Part shown: positions 27,984 to 38,789 of the stretch, piece by piece
How the letters are laid out: every line of letters starts with the position of its first letter
Numbering within the stretch: the stretch's first letter is position 1
NCBI GenBank assembly: GCA_013399695.1
Contig: VXAU01001866.1
Coordinates: forward strand, 728,889-792,888
DNA length: 64,000 bases
Source: Formicarius rufipectus
Lineage: Eukaryota > Chordata > Aves > Passeriformes > Formicariidae
Direction of reading: 5' to 3'
Notes under the pieces: generated by a model
Databases searched by the model: none
Seen by the model: the letters and a program-made list of their open reading frames with translations, nothing else
What the model was told of the DNA's origin: nothing
Program-made: the position numbers and the translations under genes

Positions 27984-28133
27984 NNNNNNNNNNNNNNNNN
28001 NNNNNNNNNNNNNNNNNNNNNNNNNNNNNNNNNNNNNNNNNNNNNNNNNNNNNNNNNNNNNNNNNNNNNNNNNNNNNNNNNNNNNNNNNNNNNNNNNNNN
28101 NNNNNNNNNNNNNNNNNNNNNNNNNNNNNNNNN
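27984..28133. other. assembly gap (150 N)
   Basis: A run of exactly 150 undetermined bases, a size that suggests a gap of unknown or estimated length. It sits inside the CpG island between a G-quadruplex-prone repeat and GC-rich promoter DNA, and it probably hides DENND1A exon 1. Confidence 0.99.
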
Positions 28134-28230
28134 CGGGGCTCGGCGGGGGCCGCAGGCCGCGCTCCGTCCGCCGCTCGCCCCTCACTCCATCCCGGCCCGC
28201 GCCGCGGCGCCCCGGCCGAGTCACCGCGCG

Positions 28231-28251
28231 GGGACTGCCGGGAGATGTAGT
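28231..28251 (-). promoter_or_regulatory. ZNF143/THAP11-type motif
   Basis: Read on the minus strand this is ACTACATCTCCCGGCAGTCC. It matches the core of the well-known ACTACAnnTCCCrgm motif bound by ZNF143 (with THAP11) in many CpG-island promoters close to the start site. Its orientation and position just right of the suspected exon 1 fit DENND1A transcription to the left. Confidence 0.65.
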
Positions 28252-28296
28252 GCGGCGGGGCCGGGGCGGGGCCGCGGGCTCACCGGCGCACGGATC

Positions 28297-28789
28297 GGGC
28301 ACAAACAGGGCATTAACAGGGCATAAACCAGCCATACACCGGGCACGAACCGGGCATAAGCAGGGCATAAACCAGCCGTAAAATGGGCACACACCGGGCA
28401 TAAAACCGGGCACGAACTGGGCACGCACCGGGCATAAACCAGGCACGCACCGGGCATAAACCAGGGACATATCGGCCATCAACGGCGCATACACCGGGGA
28501 AATACTGGCCATAAATGGGGCACACACCGGCATAAACCAGGCATGAACCGCGCATACACCTCGCACAAACCGGGCACGAAGCGGGCACACACCGCGCATA
28601 AACCGAGCACAAACTGAGCACACATGGGGCACGAATCGGGCTCACACCGGGAACAAACCGGGCATAAAACCGGGCACGAATTGGGCTCATACCGGGCACA
28701 AACCGGCCATAAACCGGGTATACACCGGGCATATGCCGGGCACACACCGGGCACGAACCGGCCACAAAGAGGGCACACACCGGGCACGG
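28297..28789. repeat. 11-bp minisatellite, about 45 copies
   Basis: Tandem array with consensus GGGCAYAAACC; most copies are exactly 11 bases and a few are 10 or 12. Variants keep the GG, the central CA and the final CC. None of the three minus-strand frames meets a stop in most of the array, which creates long Cys-, Val-, Arg- and Phe-rich open frames (up to 174 codons wholly within it and the flank, and longer across the N gap). These are repeat artefacts: no splice structure, start context or domain supports translation. It lies immediately upstream of the probable DENND1A promoter. Confidence 0.95.
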
Positions 28790-28981
28790 CAAGTCCCTCC
28801 GGACGCGGAGAACAGCGTGTGTGCAGCCGCCGAGCACACACTGCCCGCGACGTGGCTGGGGGGTCTCCCCGGGACGGGGCTGGGGCCCGCAGACCCCGCC
28901 GGGGAGGGCAGTGGCATCGCCGGACCGAGCACAGGCTCCGTGACCGGAGCCGGCACGGGAGCGGCCCCGCTGCCCTCGGGG

Positions 28982-29391
28982 AGGGTCAGGGGGGGATTAG
29001 GAGGGAATGGCCCCACCGCCCTCAGGGAGGTTCAGCTGAGAACGGCCCCGCTCCCCTCACGGAGATTTAGGAGGGAATGGCCCCGCTCCCTTCACGGAGG
29101 GTCAGCCGGGAATGGCCCCGCTTTCCTCGGGGAGACTTAGGAGGGAACGACCCCACTGCTCTCAGGGAAATTCAGCCGAGAACGGCCCCGTTGTCCTCAC
29201 GGAGGGTCAGTCCGGACCGGCGCCGCTCCCCTCAGGGAGATTTAGGACGGAATGGCCCCGTTTCCCTGACGGAGGGTCAGGAGGGAATGGGCCCGCTCCC
29301 CTCACAGGGATTTAGGAGGGAACGGTCAGCCCGGACCGGCCCCGCTCCCCTCAGGGAGGGTCAGCCCGGACCGGCCCCGCTCCCCCCGGGG
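28982..29391. repeat. 35-bp minisatellite, about 11 copies
   Basis: Tandem units of about 35 bases share the block 'ggccccgctcccctcacgga'. Two subtypes largely alternate: one starting 'tttaggagggaatgg' and one starting 'gtcagccgggaatgg' or 'ttcagccgagaacgg', giving a roughly 70-base higher-order period. A plus-strand open frame running through it is repeat-derived. Between this array and the 11-bp array (28790-28981) lies unique GC-rich DNA. Confidence 0.93.
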
Positions 29392-29399
29392 CTCCGGAA

Positions 29400-32300
29400 C
29401 TGTCTGGGCTGACCCGGGGCAGCCCCTCCAGGGCCGGGCAGGACTCGCCCCTGGCCCGTCGGTGGGACCGAGAGTGAGCCGAGCCTGGGTCACCCCCTGA
29501 CACTGCGGGACGGCCCGAGCTGAGGAGTAGGGACGCCAAGGGACACTTAGAAAACATCACAAGCCCAAGCGAAGTCATAAAGGGACTGAAGAAGTCTCAA
29601 AATATGCAGGAGAGATGAAATGCTGAAAACGCAGAGCTCATGATGACTCCAAAACTGCAGACAGCCAGCTTTGGAAACCCGTTGTGTTGGAGTTGGCAAA
29701 CAAGAACAAACAGGTACCCAACAGTTTTATTAAACATGTTTATGGGACGTTTTGGGGAAGGTCTGGAGCATTTCTAACATAATTCAGAAATTTCTGACCC
29801 TTTAGAGTCAGGGATGATCTGCAGTGAGGAATGAGGGAGTTGGAACTCTGGTTTGAGAAGGCCTCTAAACTAAAAGCCCTGTGGAAGCCAAGTGCTTGGC
29901 TGAAGAATCTGGCCAGCTAGAAAGATGGGAGAGAGAGAATATATCCCATTTGAGATACTTTAATATCCCATTTGCTCCCCAGAGAGGCTGGGTAGGAGAA
30001 ATCACACCACCCTCATTCAAGTAGTAATTATAAAACATGTTAAACATTTATGCACAAAGTCCTGGAGGATTTGTTCACAGTTACAGTAAGTCAAAGAGAT
30101 GTTTGGGTTGATGAGGAGGAGTGTTTCCAGCACTAATCTGAGTACTTGGGATAAGGTGCTTCCACCCACAGCCTCTGCCCCTGGAGCCACGTGCCAGGTG
30201 AGACCTCAGGGCTCGGTCCTGCCTGGGGCAGTGGGTTGGGTGTACCTGTGCCTAGTCCTGCATTTTTGGTTGGTCAGTGTTGGTGCTCCCTGCCTCATAC
30301 AGAAATACCCATAACCTTGTCAAGTAGCTTTGTAACTGAAATTACTGTTCAGATCATGGGTGTTCTAACCCTAGACAAATCACTGCACTAAAGGTTATAA
30401 ACGTAACAGTCAAATAAAGGTAAGTTTATAGAAATACCATTAAAATTGGTTACAAAAGCAAAAAAAACCCACTGTAGTCAGTAATGAGGAAAAAAATAAG
30501 GAAGTTAGTAAATACAATGCTGATGCAGTGTAAAATTGCAGTGTGGAAAACCCCAGCGTTTTGGGAGTGGCTAACAGCTTCTTGAATTTCATCACCCTTT
30601 TTGGAACAAGGATTGACATTAAATTTTAGAGGCAGAGCTACAGACTTACAATTTTAGTTTAGCTCTCTTCTGTTTACTATGCATTTTAAAGATTTGGTAG
30701 ATTTAATATGAACAGATCCAGTGACTGTTTAATGAGGATGGTGTAGTATGCAGGAGTAGTAGACTGGTTTATGTTTGGTAGTTTTAGACTGGACATGCTA
30801 AGGAATAAAGTGCTGGCTGATTCAAATGAGCAATTTAAATCCTCTCACAGAGTAAATGAACAGTTAAGAAGTATGACTTCACCCCAGCATGGGGGAAACA
30901 GGGTATAAAAATTGGATTTTGAGAACTGCACTGGATAGCTGAGAAAGTGGATGAACTGGTAAGAGCTGGTAACTAAAAATGAGATGGAAAATGGCTGCAA
31001 AATTAGTGTTTGTATCTTCATTTAAATATGTCTCAGTGAAATATCTCTTTTATAGATTTGTAATGTATTTTCCTACCCCTTGGAAAGAATTATAATGGCA
31101 ACCCCATGCTGGTATCTGTTCATCAACAGTTTCTCATCCTGAATCTTGTGCAGGTGTGTGTCTGAACTTCTGAGCAGGAAATATTACAAACACATAGGTT
31201 ATGTGATAAGCATGAGATAATCAATCTGAAAAACAGTATGATTGCATATTTCAAGAAGAGATAACATATCTCAGGCTCATAGTCAATAAAGAGTAGTTTA
31301 CTTAATAAAAATAAATGGGAATGTCAATGGAAATTGTAAGGTTCTCTCCTTGCTGCAGAAGACACACTAGTGGGTCTGGCAATATGAACACTGCATATTC
31401 AGTCTGTGGAAACTCTGGTTTAAAAGACTGCCTAATAAAACAGGTGTGAACATGTAAATCTGGTGATACTAACTCAGAGAAAACCAGAAAGGTGAAGAGA
31501 GGATGAGTGTCCAGAATTTCTTCTAGTTAAAGGATAAAACAGGCTCTCAATATGGAATTTGTACAGCGTACAGAACACAGCTTGTACTCTCTAAATGTCA
31601 ATAATAAAATAGATTTCATTCAAAATTTCAACTAAGTAGACACAGAATATTTAATATTTATTCAAATTGTGAAAATTGTATTTTCTATGTAAAAGACAAT
31701 TGAAAACAAAAATGTTAAACATGATGCAGATGTTCCTGTTGAAGTGCAGGAAATTTTTCTCTCTCTCTGCCTAATTTGTGTTCCAAGCTGTAGAGTGGAT
31801 TTTTTTGTCTCCACTTTACCTGGTCTATTTATGTAAACAAGCAGCTCATTAGGCTCCCCAAGTCACATTTTCTGCAATTGTGCTGGTGGTCCTCCTGTCT
31901 GCAGGTGGCCCAGTGGTCGGTGGTAATTGTGTCCCAGTGACAGGGCAGCAGGGACAGCAAAGCCCCGAGGACAGCAAAGGGTTCCAGCAGTGCCTGCTGG
32001 CCTGGCCTGGGCTGGAGTGGCTCAGAATAGATGAGCTGATTAACTGTGAATCAGGCTCCCAGAAGAGATGAAGCATTAATAGCAAACAAAAGGGAAGCAG
32101 AAGGGAAACTTCAGGCAGAAGAAAATAATCCAGGAATTAAAACCTTGGTGAAAGCCTTAGGATGCTTCCAGATTGACCTGAAAGTCTTTGCTCAACTCCA
32201 TAGAAATAGAGATCTGATACTGTGCACTCTGGGATGGATGAGGCACACGGGGCTGAGCCTGTGTTTTAATATGTCATATACCCACAGCAGCAAACCCACA

Positions 32301-33110
32301 TGAGAACACAGTTACTGTTTCCTCTCCTGCATGACAACCCTTCTGAAGCATCCTATCACCTGAATGTGCTGGGGAAATTCTCCCTGCTCCAGTGCAGCCA
32401 ATGGAAATGGCAAGGGGGAATATGCTGACTTTAGAGATCAATAGTAAAGCTTCATCTAAAAGGTTATGCCTTGAAAGAGAATACTCTGCTACCTGACTAA
32501 TATTGATTATAATGTTTATGTGCATTTTTCCTAATTTCTCAGTGGGTGAATATTAGGAAAATCTCTATCAATGTTTATAAACTGATGGAAAGCTTATTAA
32601 AGATATTATTCAGATGTGAAGCAGAAGTTATTTCGCCAACCTCTAGTTTGTAATTCTTGTTGTTACCAAACAATAAGCCTCATGAGTTATGGATCAGGCC
32701 ATTGCAAACAGCCTCCAGAAGTGTTCACATATGTTGCTTTAGAAAAAAGCCTGTTCTTAATGCTCCCAAACTGGGATTCATCAGGCATTGTTAGAGTAGC
32801 TGGTTACCCTCAGAGACATTTGTTTATGCCCTGAAACAAGGGAGATGTTATAATCAGCCTATGTACCTACTTGTATGGATGGAAATGGGCTACATTGACT
32901 TGTTTTCCATTGCAAGTTCAGAAACAGTAATCTTCATTCCACAGTGTAAAACTGATCTTTGGAAAATACAGAAGAAAGTAGAAAAACTGACAAAAAAATA
33001 AGATTAAAAAAATTAAAAATTCAGTTATAAGGACATAATCAAGGAGTTAAATCAAAAGCATTCTGTCTCTGAAACTGGAGACTGGCAGATGTTTAAGAAC
33101 AAGTGTAAGA
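29400..33110. other. intergenic DNA, nothing recognised
   Basis: The GC content falls quickly to AT-rich levels after 29,550. No recognisable exon, RNA gene or clear repeat family. Open frames are short and unremarkable. It lies between the divergently transcribed DENND1A and LHX2, so distal regulatory elements are possible but not identified. Confidence 0.6.
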
Positions 33111-33119
33111 ACATGGAAG

Positions 33120-33885
33120 CACATAGAATTCTGTCCCAGCCTCCAGTAAGTTAGTGTATTTTCTCAGCATGCTACTTCTGAGTAGTAGCTTTTGGGGGAC
33201 TGAGCACTGGTCTCCACTTGGATATCAAGCCAAGCCAAGCCATTGACCACAATTCCATGTGGTCTGTCACCAAACACCTCCCTATTTTCCATGTGTCTCA
33301 GCACAGTTTCCAAAAGTATGTATTCCATGATCTTGCCCAGCACAGCAATGAGACTGATCATTCTGTCTTCCCATCAGTAGGAACTTCACTGGGTTGCTGT
33401 AACTTCTGAAATATGATGGATGGTGGCTTAGCAACATTCTCCACTGTTTCCCTTAGGACCTGTGGATGCATCTCATCAGTTCCCATGGACTTATGCATCT
33501 CCAGGTTTCTCAGATGGTCTCAGACCTGATCTTCTCACTCAGTGGGTGGTTCTTCATCCTCCCAATCCCTTTTCTTCTGCCAGGGCACATGCTGGTGAAG
33601 ATCAAGACAGAAAAACCATTGCTTGGCCCAGATTTCTCCATATCCTGGATAACCAGGTCCCCTGACTCCTTCCTGAGAGGACCCACATTTTCCCCACTCT
33701 TCCTTTTATTGATGTACCCATAGAAACTCTTCTTGTTGCCCTTGATGTCTCTGGCCAGGTTTCATTCTTTCAAGGCTTTAGCTTTCCTAACCCAATTCCC
33801 TGCTTTTCAGGCAACTTCTCTGTATTCCTCTCAGGCTACCTGTCCTTGCTTCCACCCTCTGTAAGCTTCCTTTAAAAAGCTAAGT
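33120..33885 (-). mobile_element. CR1 LINE reverse-transcriptase fragment, minus strand
   Basis: The minus-strand translation near 33361-33220 contains SLIAVLGKIMEYILLETVLR and RHMENREV, matching the CR1 reverse-transcriptase region usually reading VSLTSVPGKIMEQILLE...RHMEN. Upstream (33,700-33,380) frame-shifted pieces such as MHPQVL..., a VAKP-like segment and SEVPTDGK-like text correspond to the preceding CR1 segment. The right end ('cttccaccctctgtaagctt') matches upstream CR1 coding sequence. Several stops and frameshifts mean it is a decayed fragment with neither ORF ends nor the 3' tail. Confidence 0.88.
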
Positions 33886-33889
33886 AAGC

Positions 33890-36845
33890 AGTAAAATACT
33901 TTCCCTTTCAAGTGTTTGAAGTACCATACACTGAATGACCTTTTCATTTTCCATTCACAAAGAAATAAGAAATAGCTATTCTCATTTCTGATACCTGTGA
34001 TTATACCAATAGCTATAACTCAGGCCCATGAAATCCTTTAATATAATGAGCCATACTGGAGAGTCATTCCCCTACAGAAAAGAGCCCAGGATGATTGACC
34101 TGAAATGACCTCTTCATTTTTTAGTGAAAGGAGATCTAAATATGGCAAACATTTCCCTGTGCTACTGTCTCTCAAGAGATATCTTCCCCATCAGAGTATC
34201 TTAGGATTAACAAGAACTGGCTATTCAGTTTTATGGGGAACTAGCAAAACATCCATGAGAATTATCTGTTCTTTGTCTTCAGCTGTGCAGTGGTTTTTCT
34301 GTCAGAAATCTCATTTCTCTTTACTTATTTCCATTGTTTGCATAAGAGAGAAGTAGCTGATTCAGCATCAAAGATTCAGTGCTTTAAATAGTGTTTTGAT
34401 AAAAGAGTGGTCCCCTTTGTTGGTTGTTGCACATTTGGTGTGTGTAGACACCATTTTTACATTGTCTCCTGCCACCATCTTCCCCATAATCACTTTTATT
34501 CTCACCTGCTGTGTCTGTTTGCTTGTATCATGTAATCTTTTCTCATTTCAGAAATTATTCCTGCTATAAATGTCTTTAAAATTTACCTTTGTCTCAGAGC
34601 ACTCTCCAGTGTCCTAAAGACCTGTTTTAAGACTCTGTTTTAGCAGAAATGCATCCCTATTTCTAGCAATGCACATTTGTCTTACATAGTTTGCGTGTCT
34701 CCAAGTATCCATGTCCATCATATTCAACTAAGACTGCTGGAAAATAACAGGTTTTTGTGAACAAGATATTATTATCAATACACAAAAACATAAATATGAA
34801 CTTAAATATGAATATTGGTAACAACTAATGAGTACTGCTTATGTCCTTGGAAACACTCCATGACTACCTGTAAAGGAACTGTTTTGGTACCATGTTTTTT
34901 TCTGTACATCATATGTTGTATTCAGGTGTCAAAACCTTCCATGTGCCGTATTCTTCACAGGTCAACTCTGACGTGCTGAAGATGATTCAAATCTAAATTG
35001 AAAGTCAGAAGTGCTCTGTAGAGCTTTTTGTATGAATTGCAAAACTGAGGGACTAAAACACTCAAAGCACATCTAGCTGAACACACCTCTGTGTGTTACC
35101 AAAGGTACCAGGAGGTGGACTAAAGAAAAAACAGAGAAGTAGGTGAGAAAAGCTGTAGTGAAGCACTCAAGTGCTTCTGAAAAGTATGAAATGCCCATCT
35201 TTCCAAGGGACAGCTAAGGTTCTGCAGCACTGGTCCCAACTTTTTTTTTAATGCAATTCTAACTATATTAAACTGGCTTTGCAGTGTTTATCCTCCTTTT
35301 CCTGCATTCTACCAGCATTAACAGAACTCCTATATTTTTACTATCCTGTAACGTCTCACACATATTTAATTCTCCAAATTTTCACCCAAGCAGCTTTCAA
35401 TTAACACTAGGTAGGTAATAACAGTAGGTTACCTACTCAGTGGTTTGCATGTCCCTCCTTGCCTCCAGCAAAAATTCTCTGGGTAAGGCTCCTCCGAGTG
35501 CCACAGCCCTCCCAGTACAAACACACTGCCTGGCTGGTTCTTGCTCTGAAGCTGTTGAAGACACTATTTCATCTGCCAATAATAAAGAAGCAACTGACCT
35601 AAGTTCCTCTTCTCTGTTCACCTTGCTGTGATGGCAGAGTGCTGACTGCACCGTTATTGCTCTATAAAGAAAACTCAGATTGGAGAGGCAAAATCTATGA
35701 TGGTGTGATTCCAGCCAGACAAAAAAAAAAAAAAANATGAAAATAGTTATTCATATCTGCAATAGCCTTTGTCACAGAAAAGATAACCCTCCTGAGCTGA
35801 AAGGAATAAGATCACTGATGTAAATCAGACTGCTACATTCAAGTCCTTCTAAGTTACTAATGAGCCTGGAAGAACAAGAATACTTAGGAGAAATCCAGAA
35901 CAGCAAGACATAAGTTGTTTGAGCAGAGGGAAGTACTTACTTCAGATGATACTAAACTCTTGTACAGCAGTGCCTGGCTTAAGCTGGTGAACTCAGAGAG
36001 CATGAAAGAAAGGGAAGGAAAAAGAAAGAGATAATAAAAGAAGTAAGAAAGGAAGGCGTGGATGAATGAACAAAAGAACAAGGAATGTATAAAATAGAGT
36101 GTTTCTAACTTGGTAATGTTTACTATTTGAAACATGATTTTATATTTTGTTGCACTCATTCTAGAAATAAAAATAATAAAATATCGATATGAACTGTTGG
36201 TGTAAGATGTGCTGTTTTCTTTGGGTTTTCCATATCTCACAGAGTTGATGGGATCCTAATTTCAGATTTGTCCATCTTGAATTTTCAGTAGCAATTATGA
36301 CAGCTCTTTTATATAAAATTAAAGCATGTTTTGGACCAGGCTTCAAATATAATCACTACAATCACCACAAATCAAAAGACCACTAGCAGTGTCAGCTTCA
36401 CTGCCCTTCTAAGGGGGAATCTGCTTATCCTTTCTGCCACAGGATGGGGGAACATGATAACTATTGATGGCCCACTACTTATTAAGCTGTCATCAGACAA
36501 CATGTTGTCATAAGCTATTATTTCTAAATTGTTATTAAGAAAATATCAAATAGCACTTCTGTGATGTAAACTGGTTGTTTTAACAATGGGAAAGTATGTG
36601 TTGATCTCAAAATTGAACCACATATTGTTAAAATCAAGATTTAATTCATAGTGCTCTATGGAAAACTGATCAAATATGCAAATTACTAAAGTCTTGGACA
36701 GCAGAACAGGGATTCAATAGTAGGGGCCTGAGTCTTATGTAATTTATACCCATTTTATGTGAGTGTAATTCCATGTGATTGCCGAAGCATGACATTCCAA
36801 CCTACCTTTCTGGCAAGAGCTAGTGCTAGGCAGCCAGTAGCTGTT
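33890..36845. other. AT-rich intergenic DNA
   Basis: No recognised gene. It has one single undetermined base at 35736 inside a poly(A) run and several T-rich stretches. A 118-codon minus frame at 35884-36240 is hydrophobic, low in complexity and purine-strand driven ('gaaagaaaggaagg'), so it is not supported as a gene. Confidence 0.55.
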
Positions 36846-36851
36846 CTGAAC

Positions 36852-37358
36852 TTACATATAGAAAATTGAGTTGATGGCCCACAAATTTCTTCGACTGATT
36901 TTCCTGCATTGATGTTCAGAAGACATCAGCAATGTTATCCTGATTGATAAAAGGGTAAGTAAGTTCCAGATCTGTCTTTTTGTGTTTGTACTCCCCTTTT
37001 GTCTGAGAAGTTCCAATATGATGTGCCTCCTGTTCAGTATCTGGTGGGGGAAGAACTCTGCCCATTTTATTGAGAATTTAGGGACTAATTTGGAGATTGT
37101 CTGTTTATTGTCATTGATTAGTGTCTGTTGTTCACTCAGCTTTTTAAAACAGGTAGCAATATTCTTGACAGACTGCAGGTTCACAATACAGGAGAGCTTT
37201 CCTTTGGAACCATAGGTCTTGTTTAAGAAAAATAGGCCTGATACTTTATTTTTAGATATTGCTTTAATTAGTTCTTTGATGCTAATGATTCCATTCCATA
37301 TTGGGGCATAAAAAAAACCCAAACACAAACTAAAGTGCACTTCTTTAAGCATTGTCAC
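36852..37358 (-). pseudogene. 168-codon ORF, possibly from an old retroelement gag
   Basis: An uninterrupted minus-strand frame in AT-rich DNA, Lys-, Ile- and Leu-rich, with no signal peptide or membrane segment that I trust. Around its middle it has an LNKTYGSKGKLS stretch and, about 45 residues later, ISKLVPKFSIKWAEF. That spacing and pattern loosely recall the gag-like region of BEL/Pao-type retroelements (a K/ERYG segment followed by a KLP...W segment). The resemblance is weak and from memory. There is no neighbouring protease, polymerase or LTR that I can see. It could equally be a chance open frame. I do not assign a function. Confidence 0.25.
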
Positions 37359-37929
37359 TCATTGTATACTTCACAAAAAGCCAATTTTATTTATGTAATT
37401 ACTGCAGCTCTACAAGATCAAGGTATAATGAGGTGATACCACAAACTAGGAAATACCAACCTATTCTGAATTCAGTGAAGAAACTTTTAATAGCAAACTG
37501 CAGCAGGCAGTATTGCTAGCCAGCAAATACATTTCCTTTCTCTAAAATGGAGGAACGTCCTGCTGGAAATGCTCTTTTGAATCTGGTCCTGACACTTTTG
37601 TGGTATAATTTAAAATTATAAGGTGGGGATACCAGAATGCTCCTGTCCTGCTGCCCCTAAATGGAGCCGTCATTAAATGGTTTGATTTGTTCTAGTCCTA
37701 CAGCTAATGAAGACTGGGTGGCATTTCACCAGGGTTAATGCTCTTGGTCCTCGTTATTATTTCCCCTCTAAGTACTTGCCTTTTTCTAGGCTTTCCAGTT
37801 AGTTCTGCTAGGATGTTAAAAAATGTTTTGATACATATGTTAGTTGTTTTAGTCATAGAGCTATAAAGAACTAAGTCAAGAAAAGCCTCTCAAGTAATAC
37901 ACAGGAGTTAGTTTATAAAGTAAGTAAAG

Positions 37930-38780
37930 TTGAACCACTAAGTAATAGTGACCACAATATAATTAACTTCAACATCCTCAGGGGAGAGATTGTACAAAAA
38001 ATGAGGAAGCTAGTTAAAAAGACCCTAAAGTCAGAAGTGAGGAAATTAAAATCCTTAGACTCAGCATGGAGGCTACTTGAGCAACCATAAGAGTGTAACA
38101 GAAGGCAGCATAATCCCAAACAAAAAGGGAAGCTGACAAGCAAAAATGAGCTATAGGGCTACGGGAAGGTTCAAGAAGTTTGTATAGTCAAAAATGTATT
38201 TTTCTGAAGGTAGAATTTTAACTTGGGAAGTCAATGGGGATAAAATACAGTGGCTAAGATACACAGTGGAGATTAGCAGGATGACAGAGGATTTGAGGAG
38301 CAGATAGCCTGACATGAAAACAAGATTTTCTCAAGTATTAAGAAGCAGCAAGCCTGCAAGAGATTTTATAAGTCCAGTGGGCTATTTGGTGGAAGAGTAA
38401 GAAAGCTAATGAGAATACAGAGGCACTGAAATGAAGGTAAATGACTTGTTTGCATTAGCATTTCCACACAGAATTTAGGAGAAAATAGATACACCGAATT
38501 TCCTCCTGTTATGTAATATAGAGGAGGTTTTGTCAAACATAGGAATTAAAAGATATGCTGGAACAAATTCATAAATTAAATAAAAATAGGGTCCTAGGAC
38601 TGGGAAGGAAATAAATCAATTCTAAGGGGATTTCAGAAGAAATTTCTGAACTACCAACAAGAATAGACAATCTTATCAAAATCAGTGCCTATACTAAAGT
38701 AGAGAGTGTTTATCCTCTAAAAGGTGTGCAGAGTGGTTCTGGAAATGTCAACACAGAGATCCGTAGACATAAGCAATAAA
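37930..38780 (+). mobile_element. ancient CR1/L3-like LINE fragment, plus strand
   Basis: Plus-strand translation from about 37,943 gives SNSDHNIINFNILRGEIVQK, a stretch ending KSLDSAWRLLEQP and then a stop. SDH-N is the terminal motif of APE-type endonucleases, and the following Arg/Lys-rich linker is typical of CR1 and L3 ORF2. Later sequence to about 38,780 shows decayed pieces compatible with the same ORF, with many stops. It is more diverged than the other CR1 copies here and therefore probably an old insertion. The right boundary is uncertain. Confidence 0.6.
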
Positions 38781-38789
38781 ACCCAGCTA

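Larger units (their letters stand above)
27500..28296 (-). promoter_or_regulatory. DENND1A: CpG island, probable DENND1A promoter and exon 1
   Basis: Sharp rise in G+C and CpG, with a 150-base assembly gap in the middle. In the flank right of the gap (28134-28290) the DNA is nearly all G and C with many CpGs. DENND1A is transcribed to the left and its exon 2 is about 6 kb further left, so this is the natural place for its first exon. The expected start peptide MGSRIK is not visible on either side of the gap. The nearest minus-strand ATGs are followed by early stops or by repeat sequence. A ZNF143-type motif in minus orientation supports promoter activity. Confidence 0.7.

Noticed and set aside
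27307..28632. 441-codon minus ORF across the N gap, Cys/Val/Arg-rich at its start
   Set aside because: It is made by the stop-free 11-bp minisatellite, 50 codons of N and the purine-rich repeat; other frames are equally open and no domain is present.
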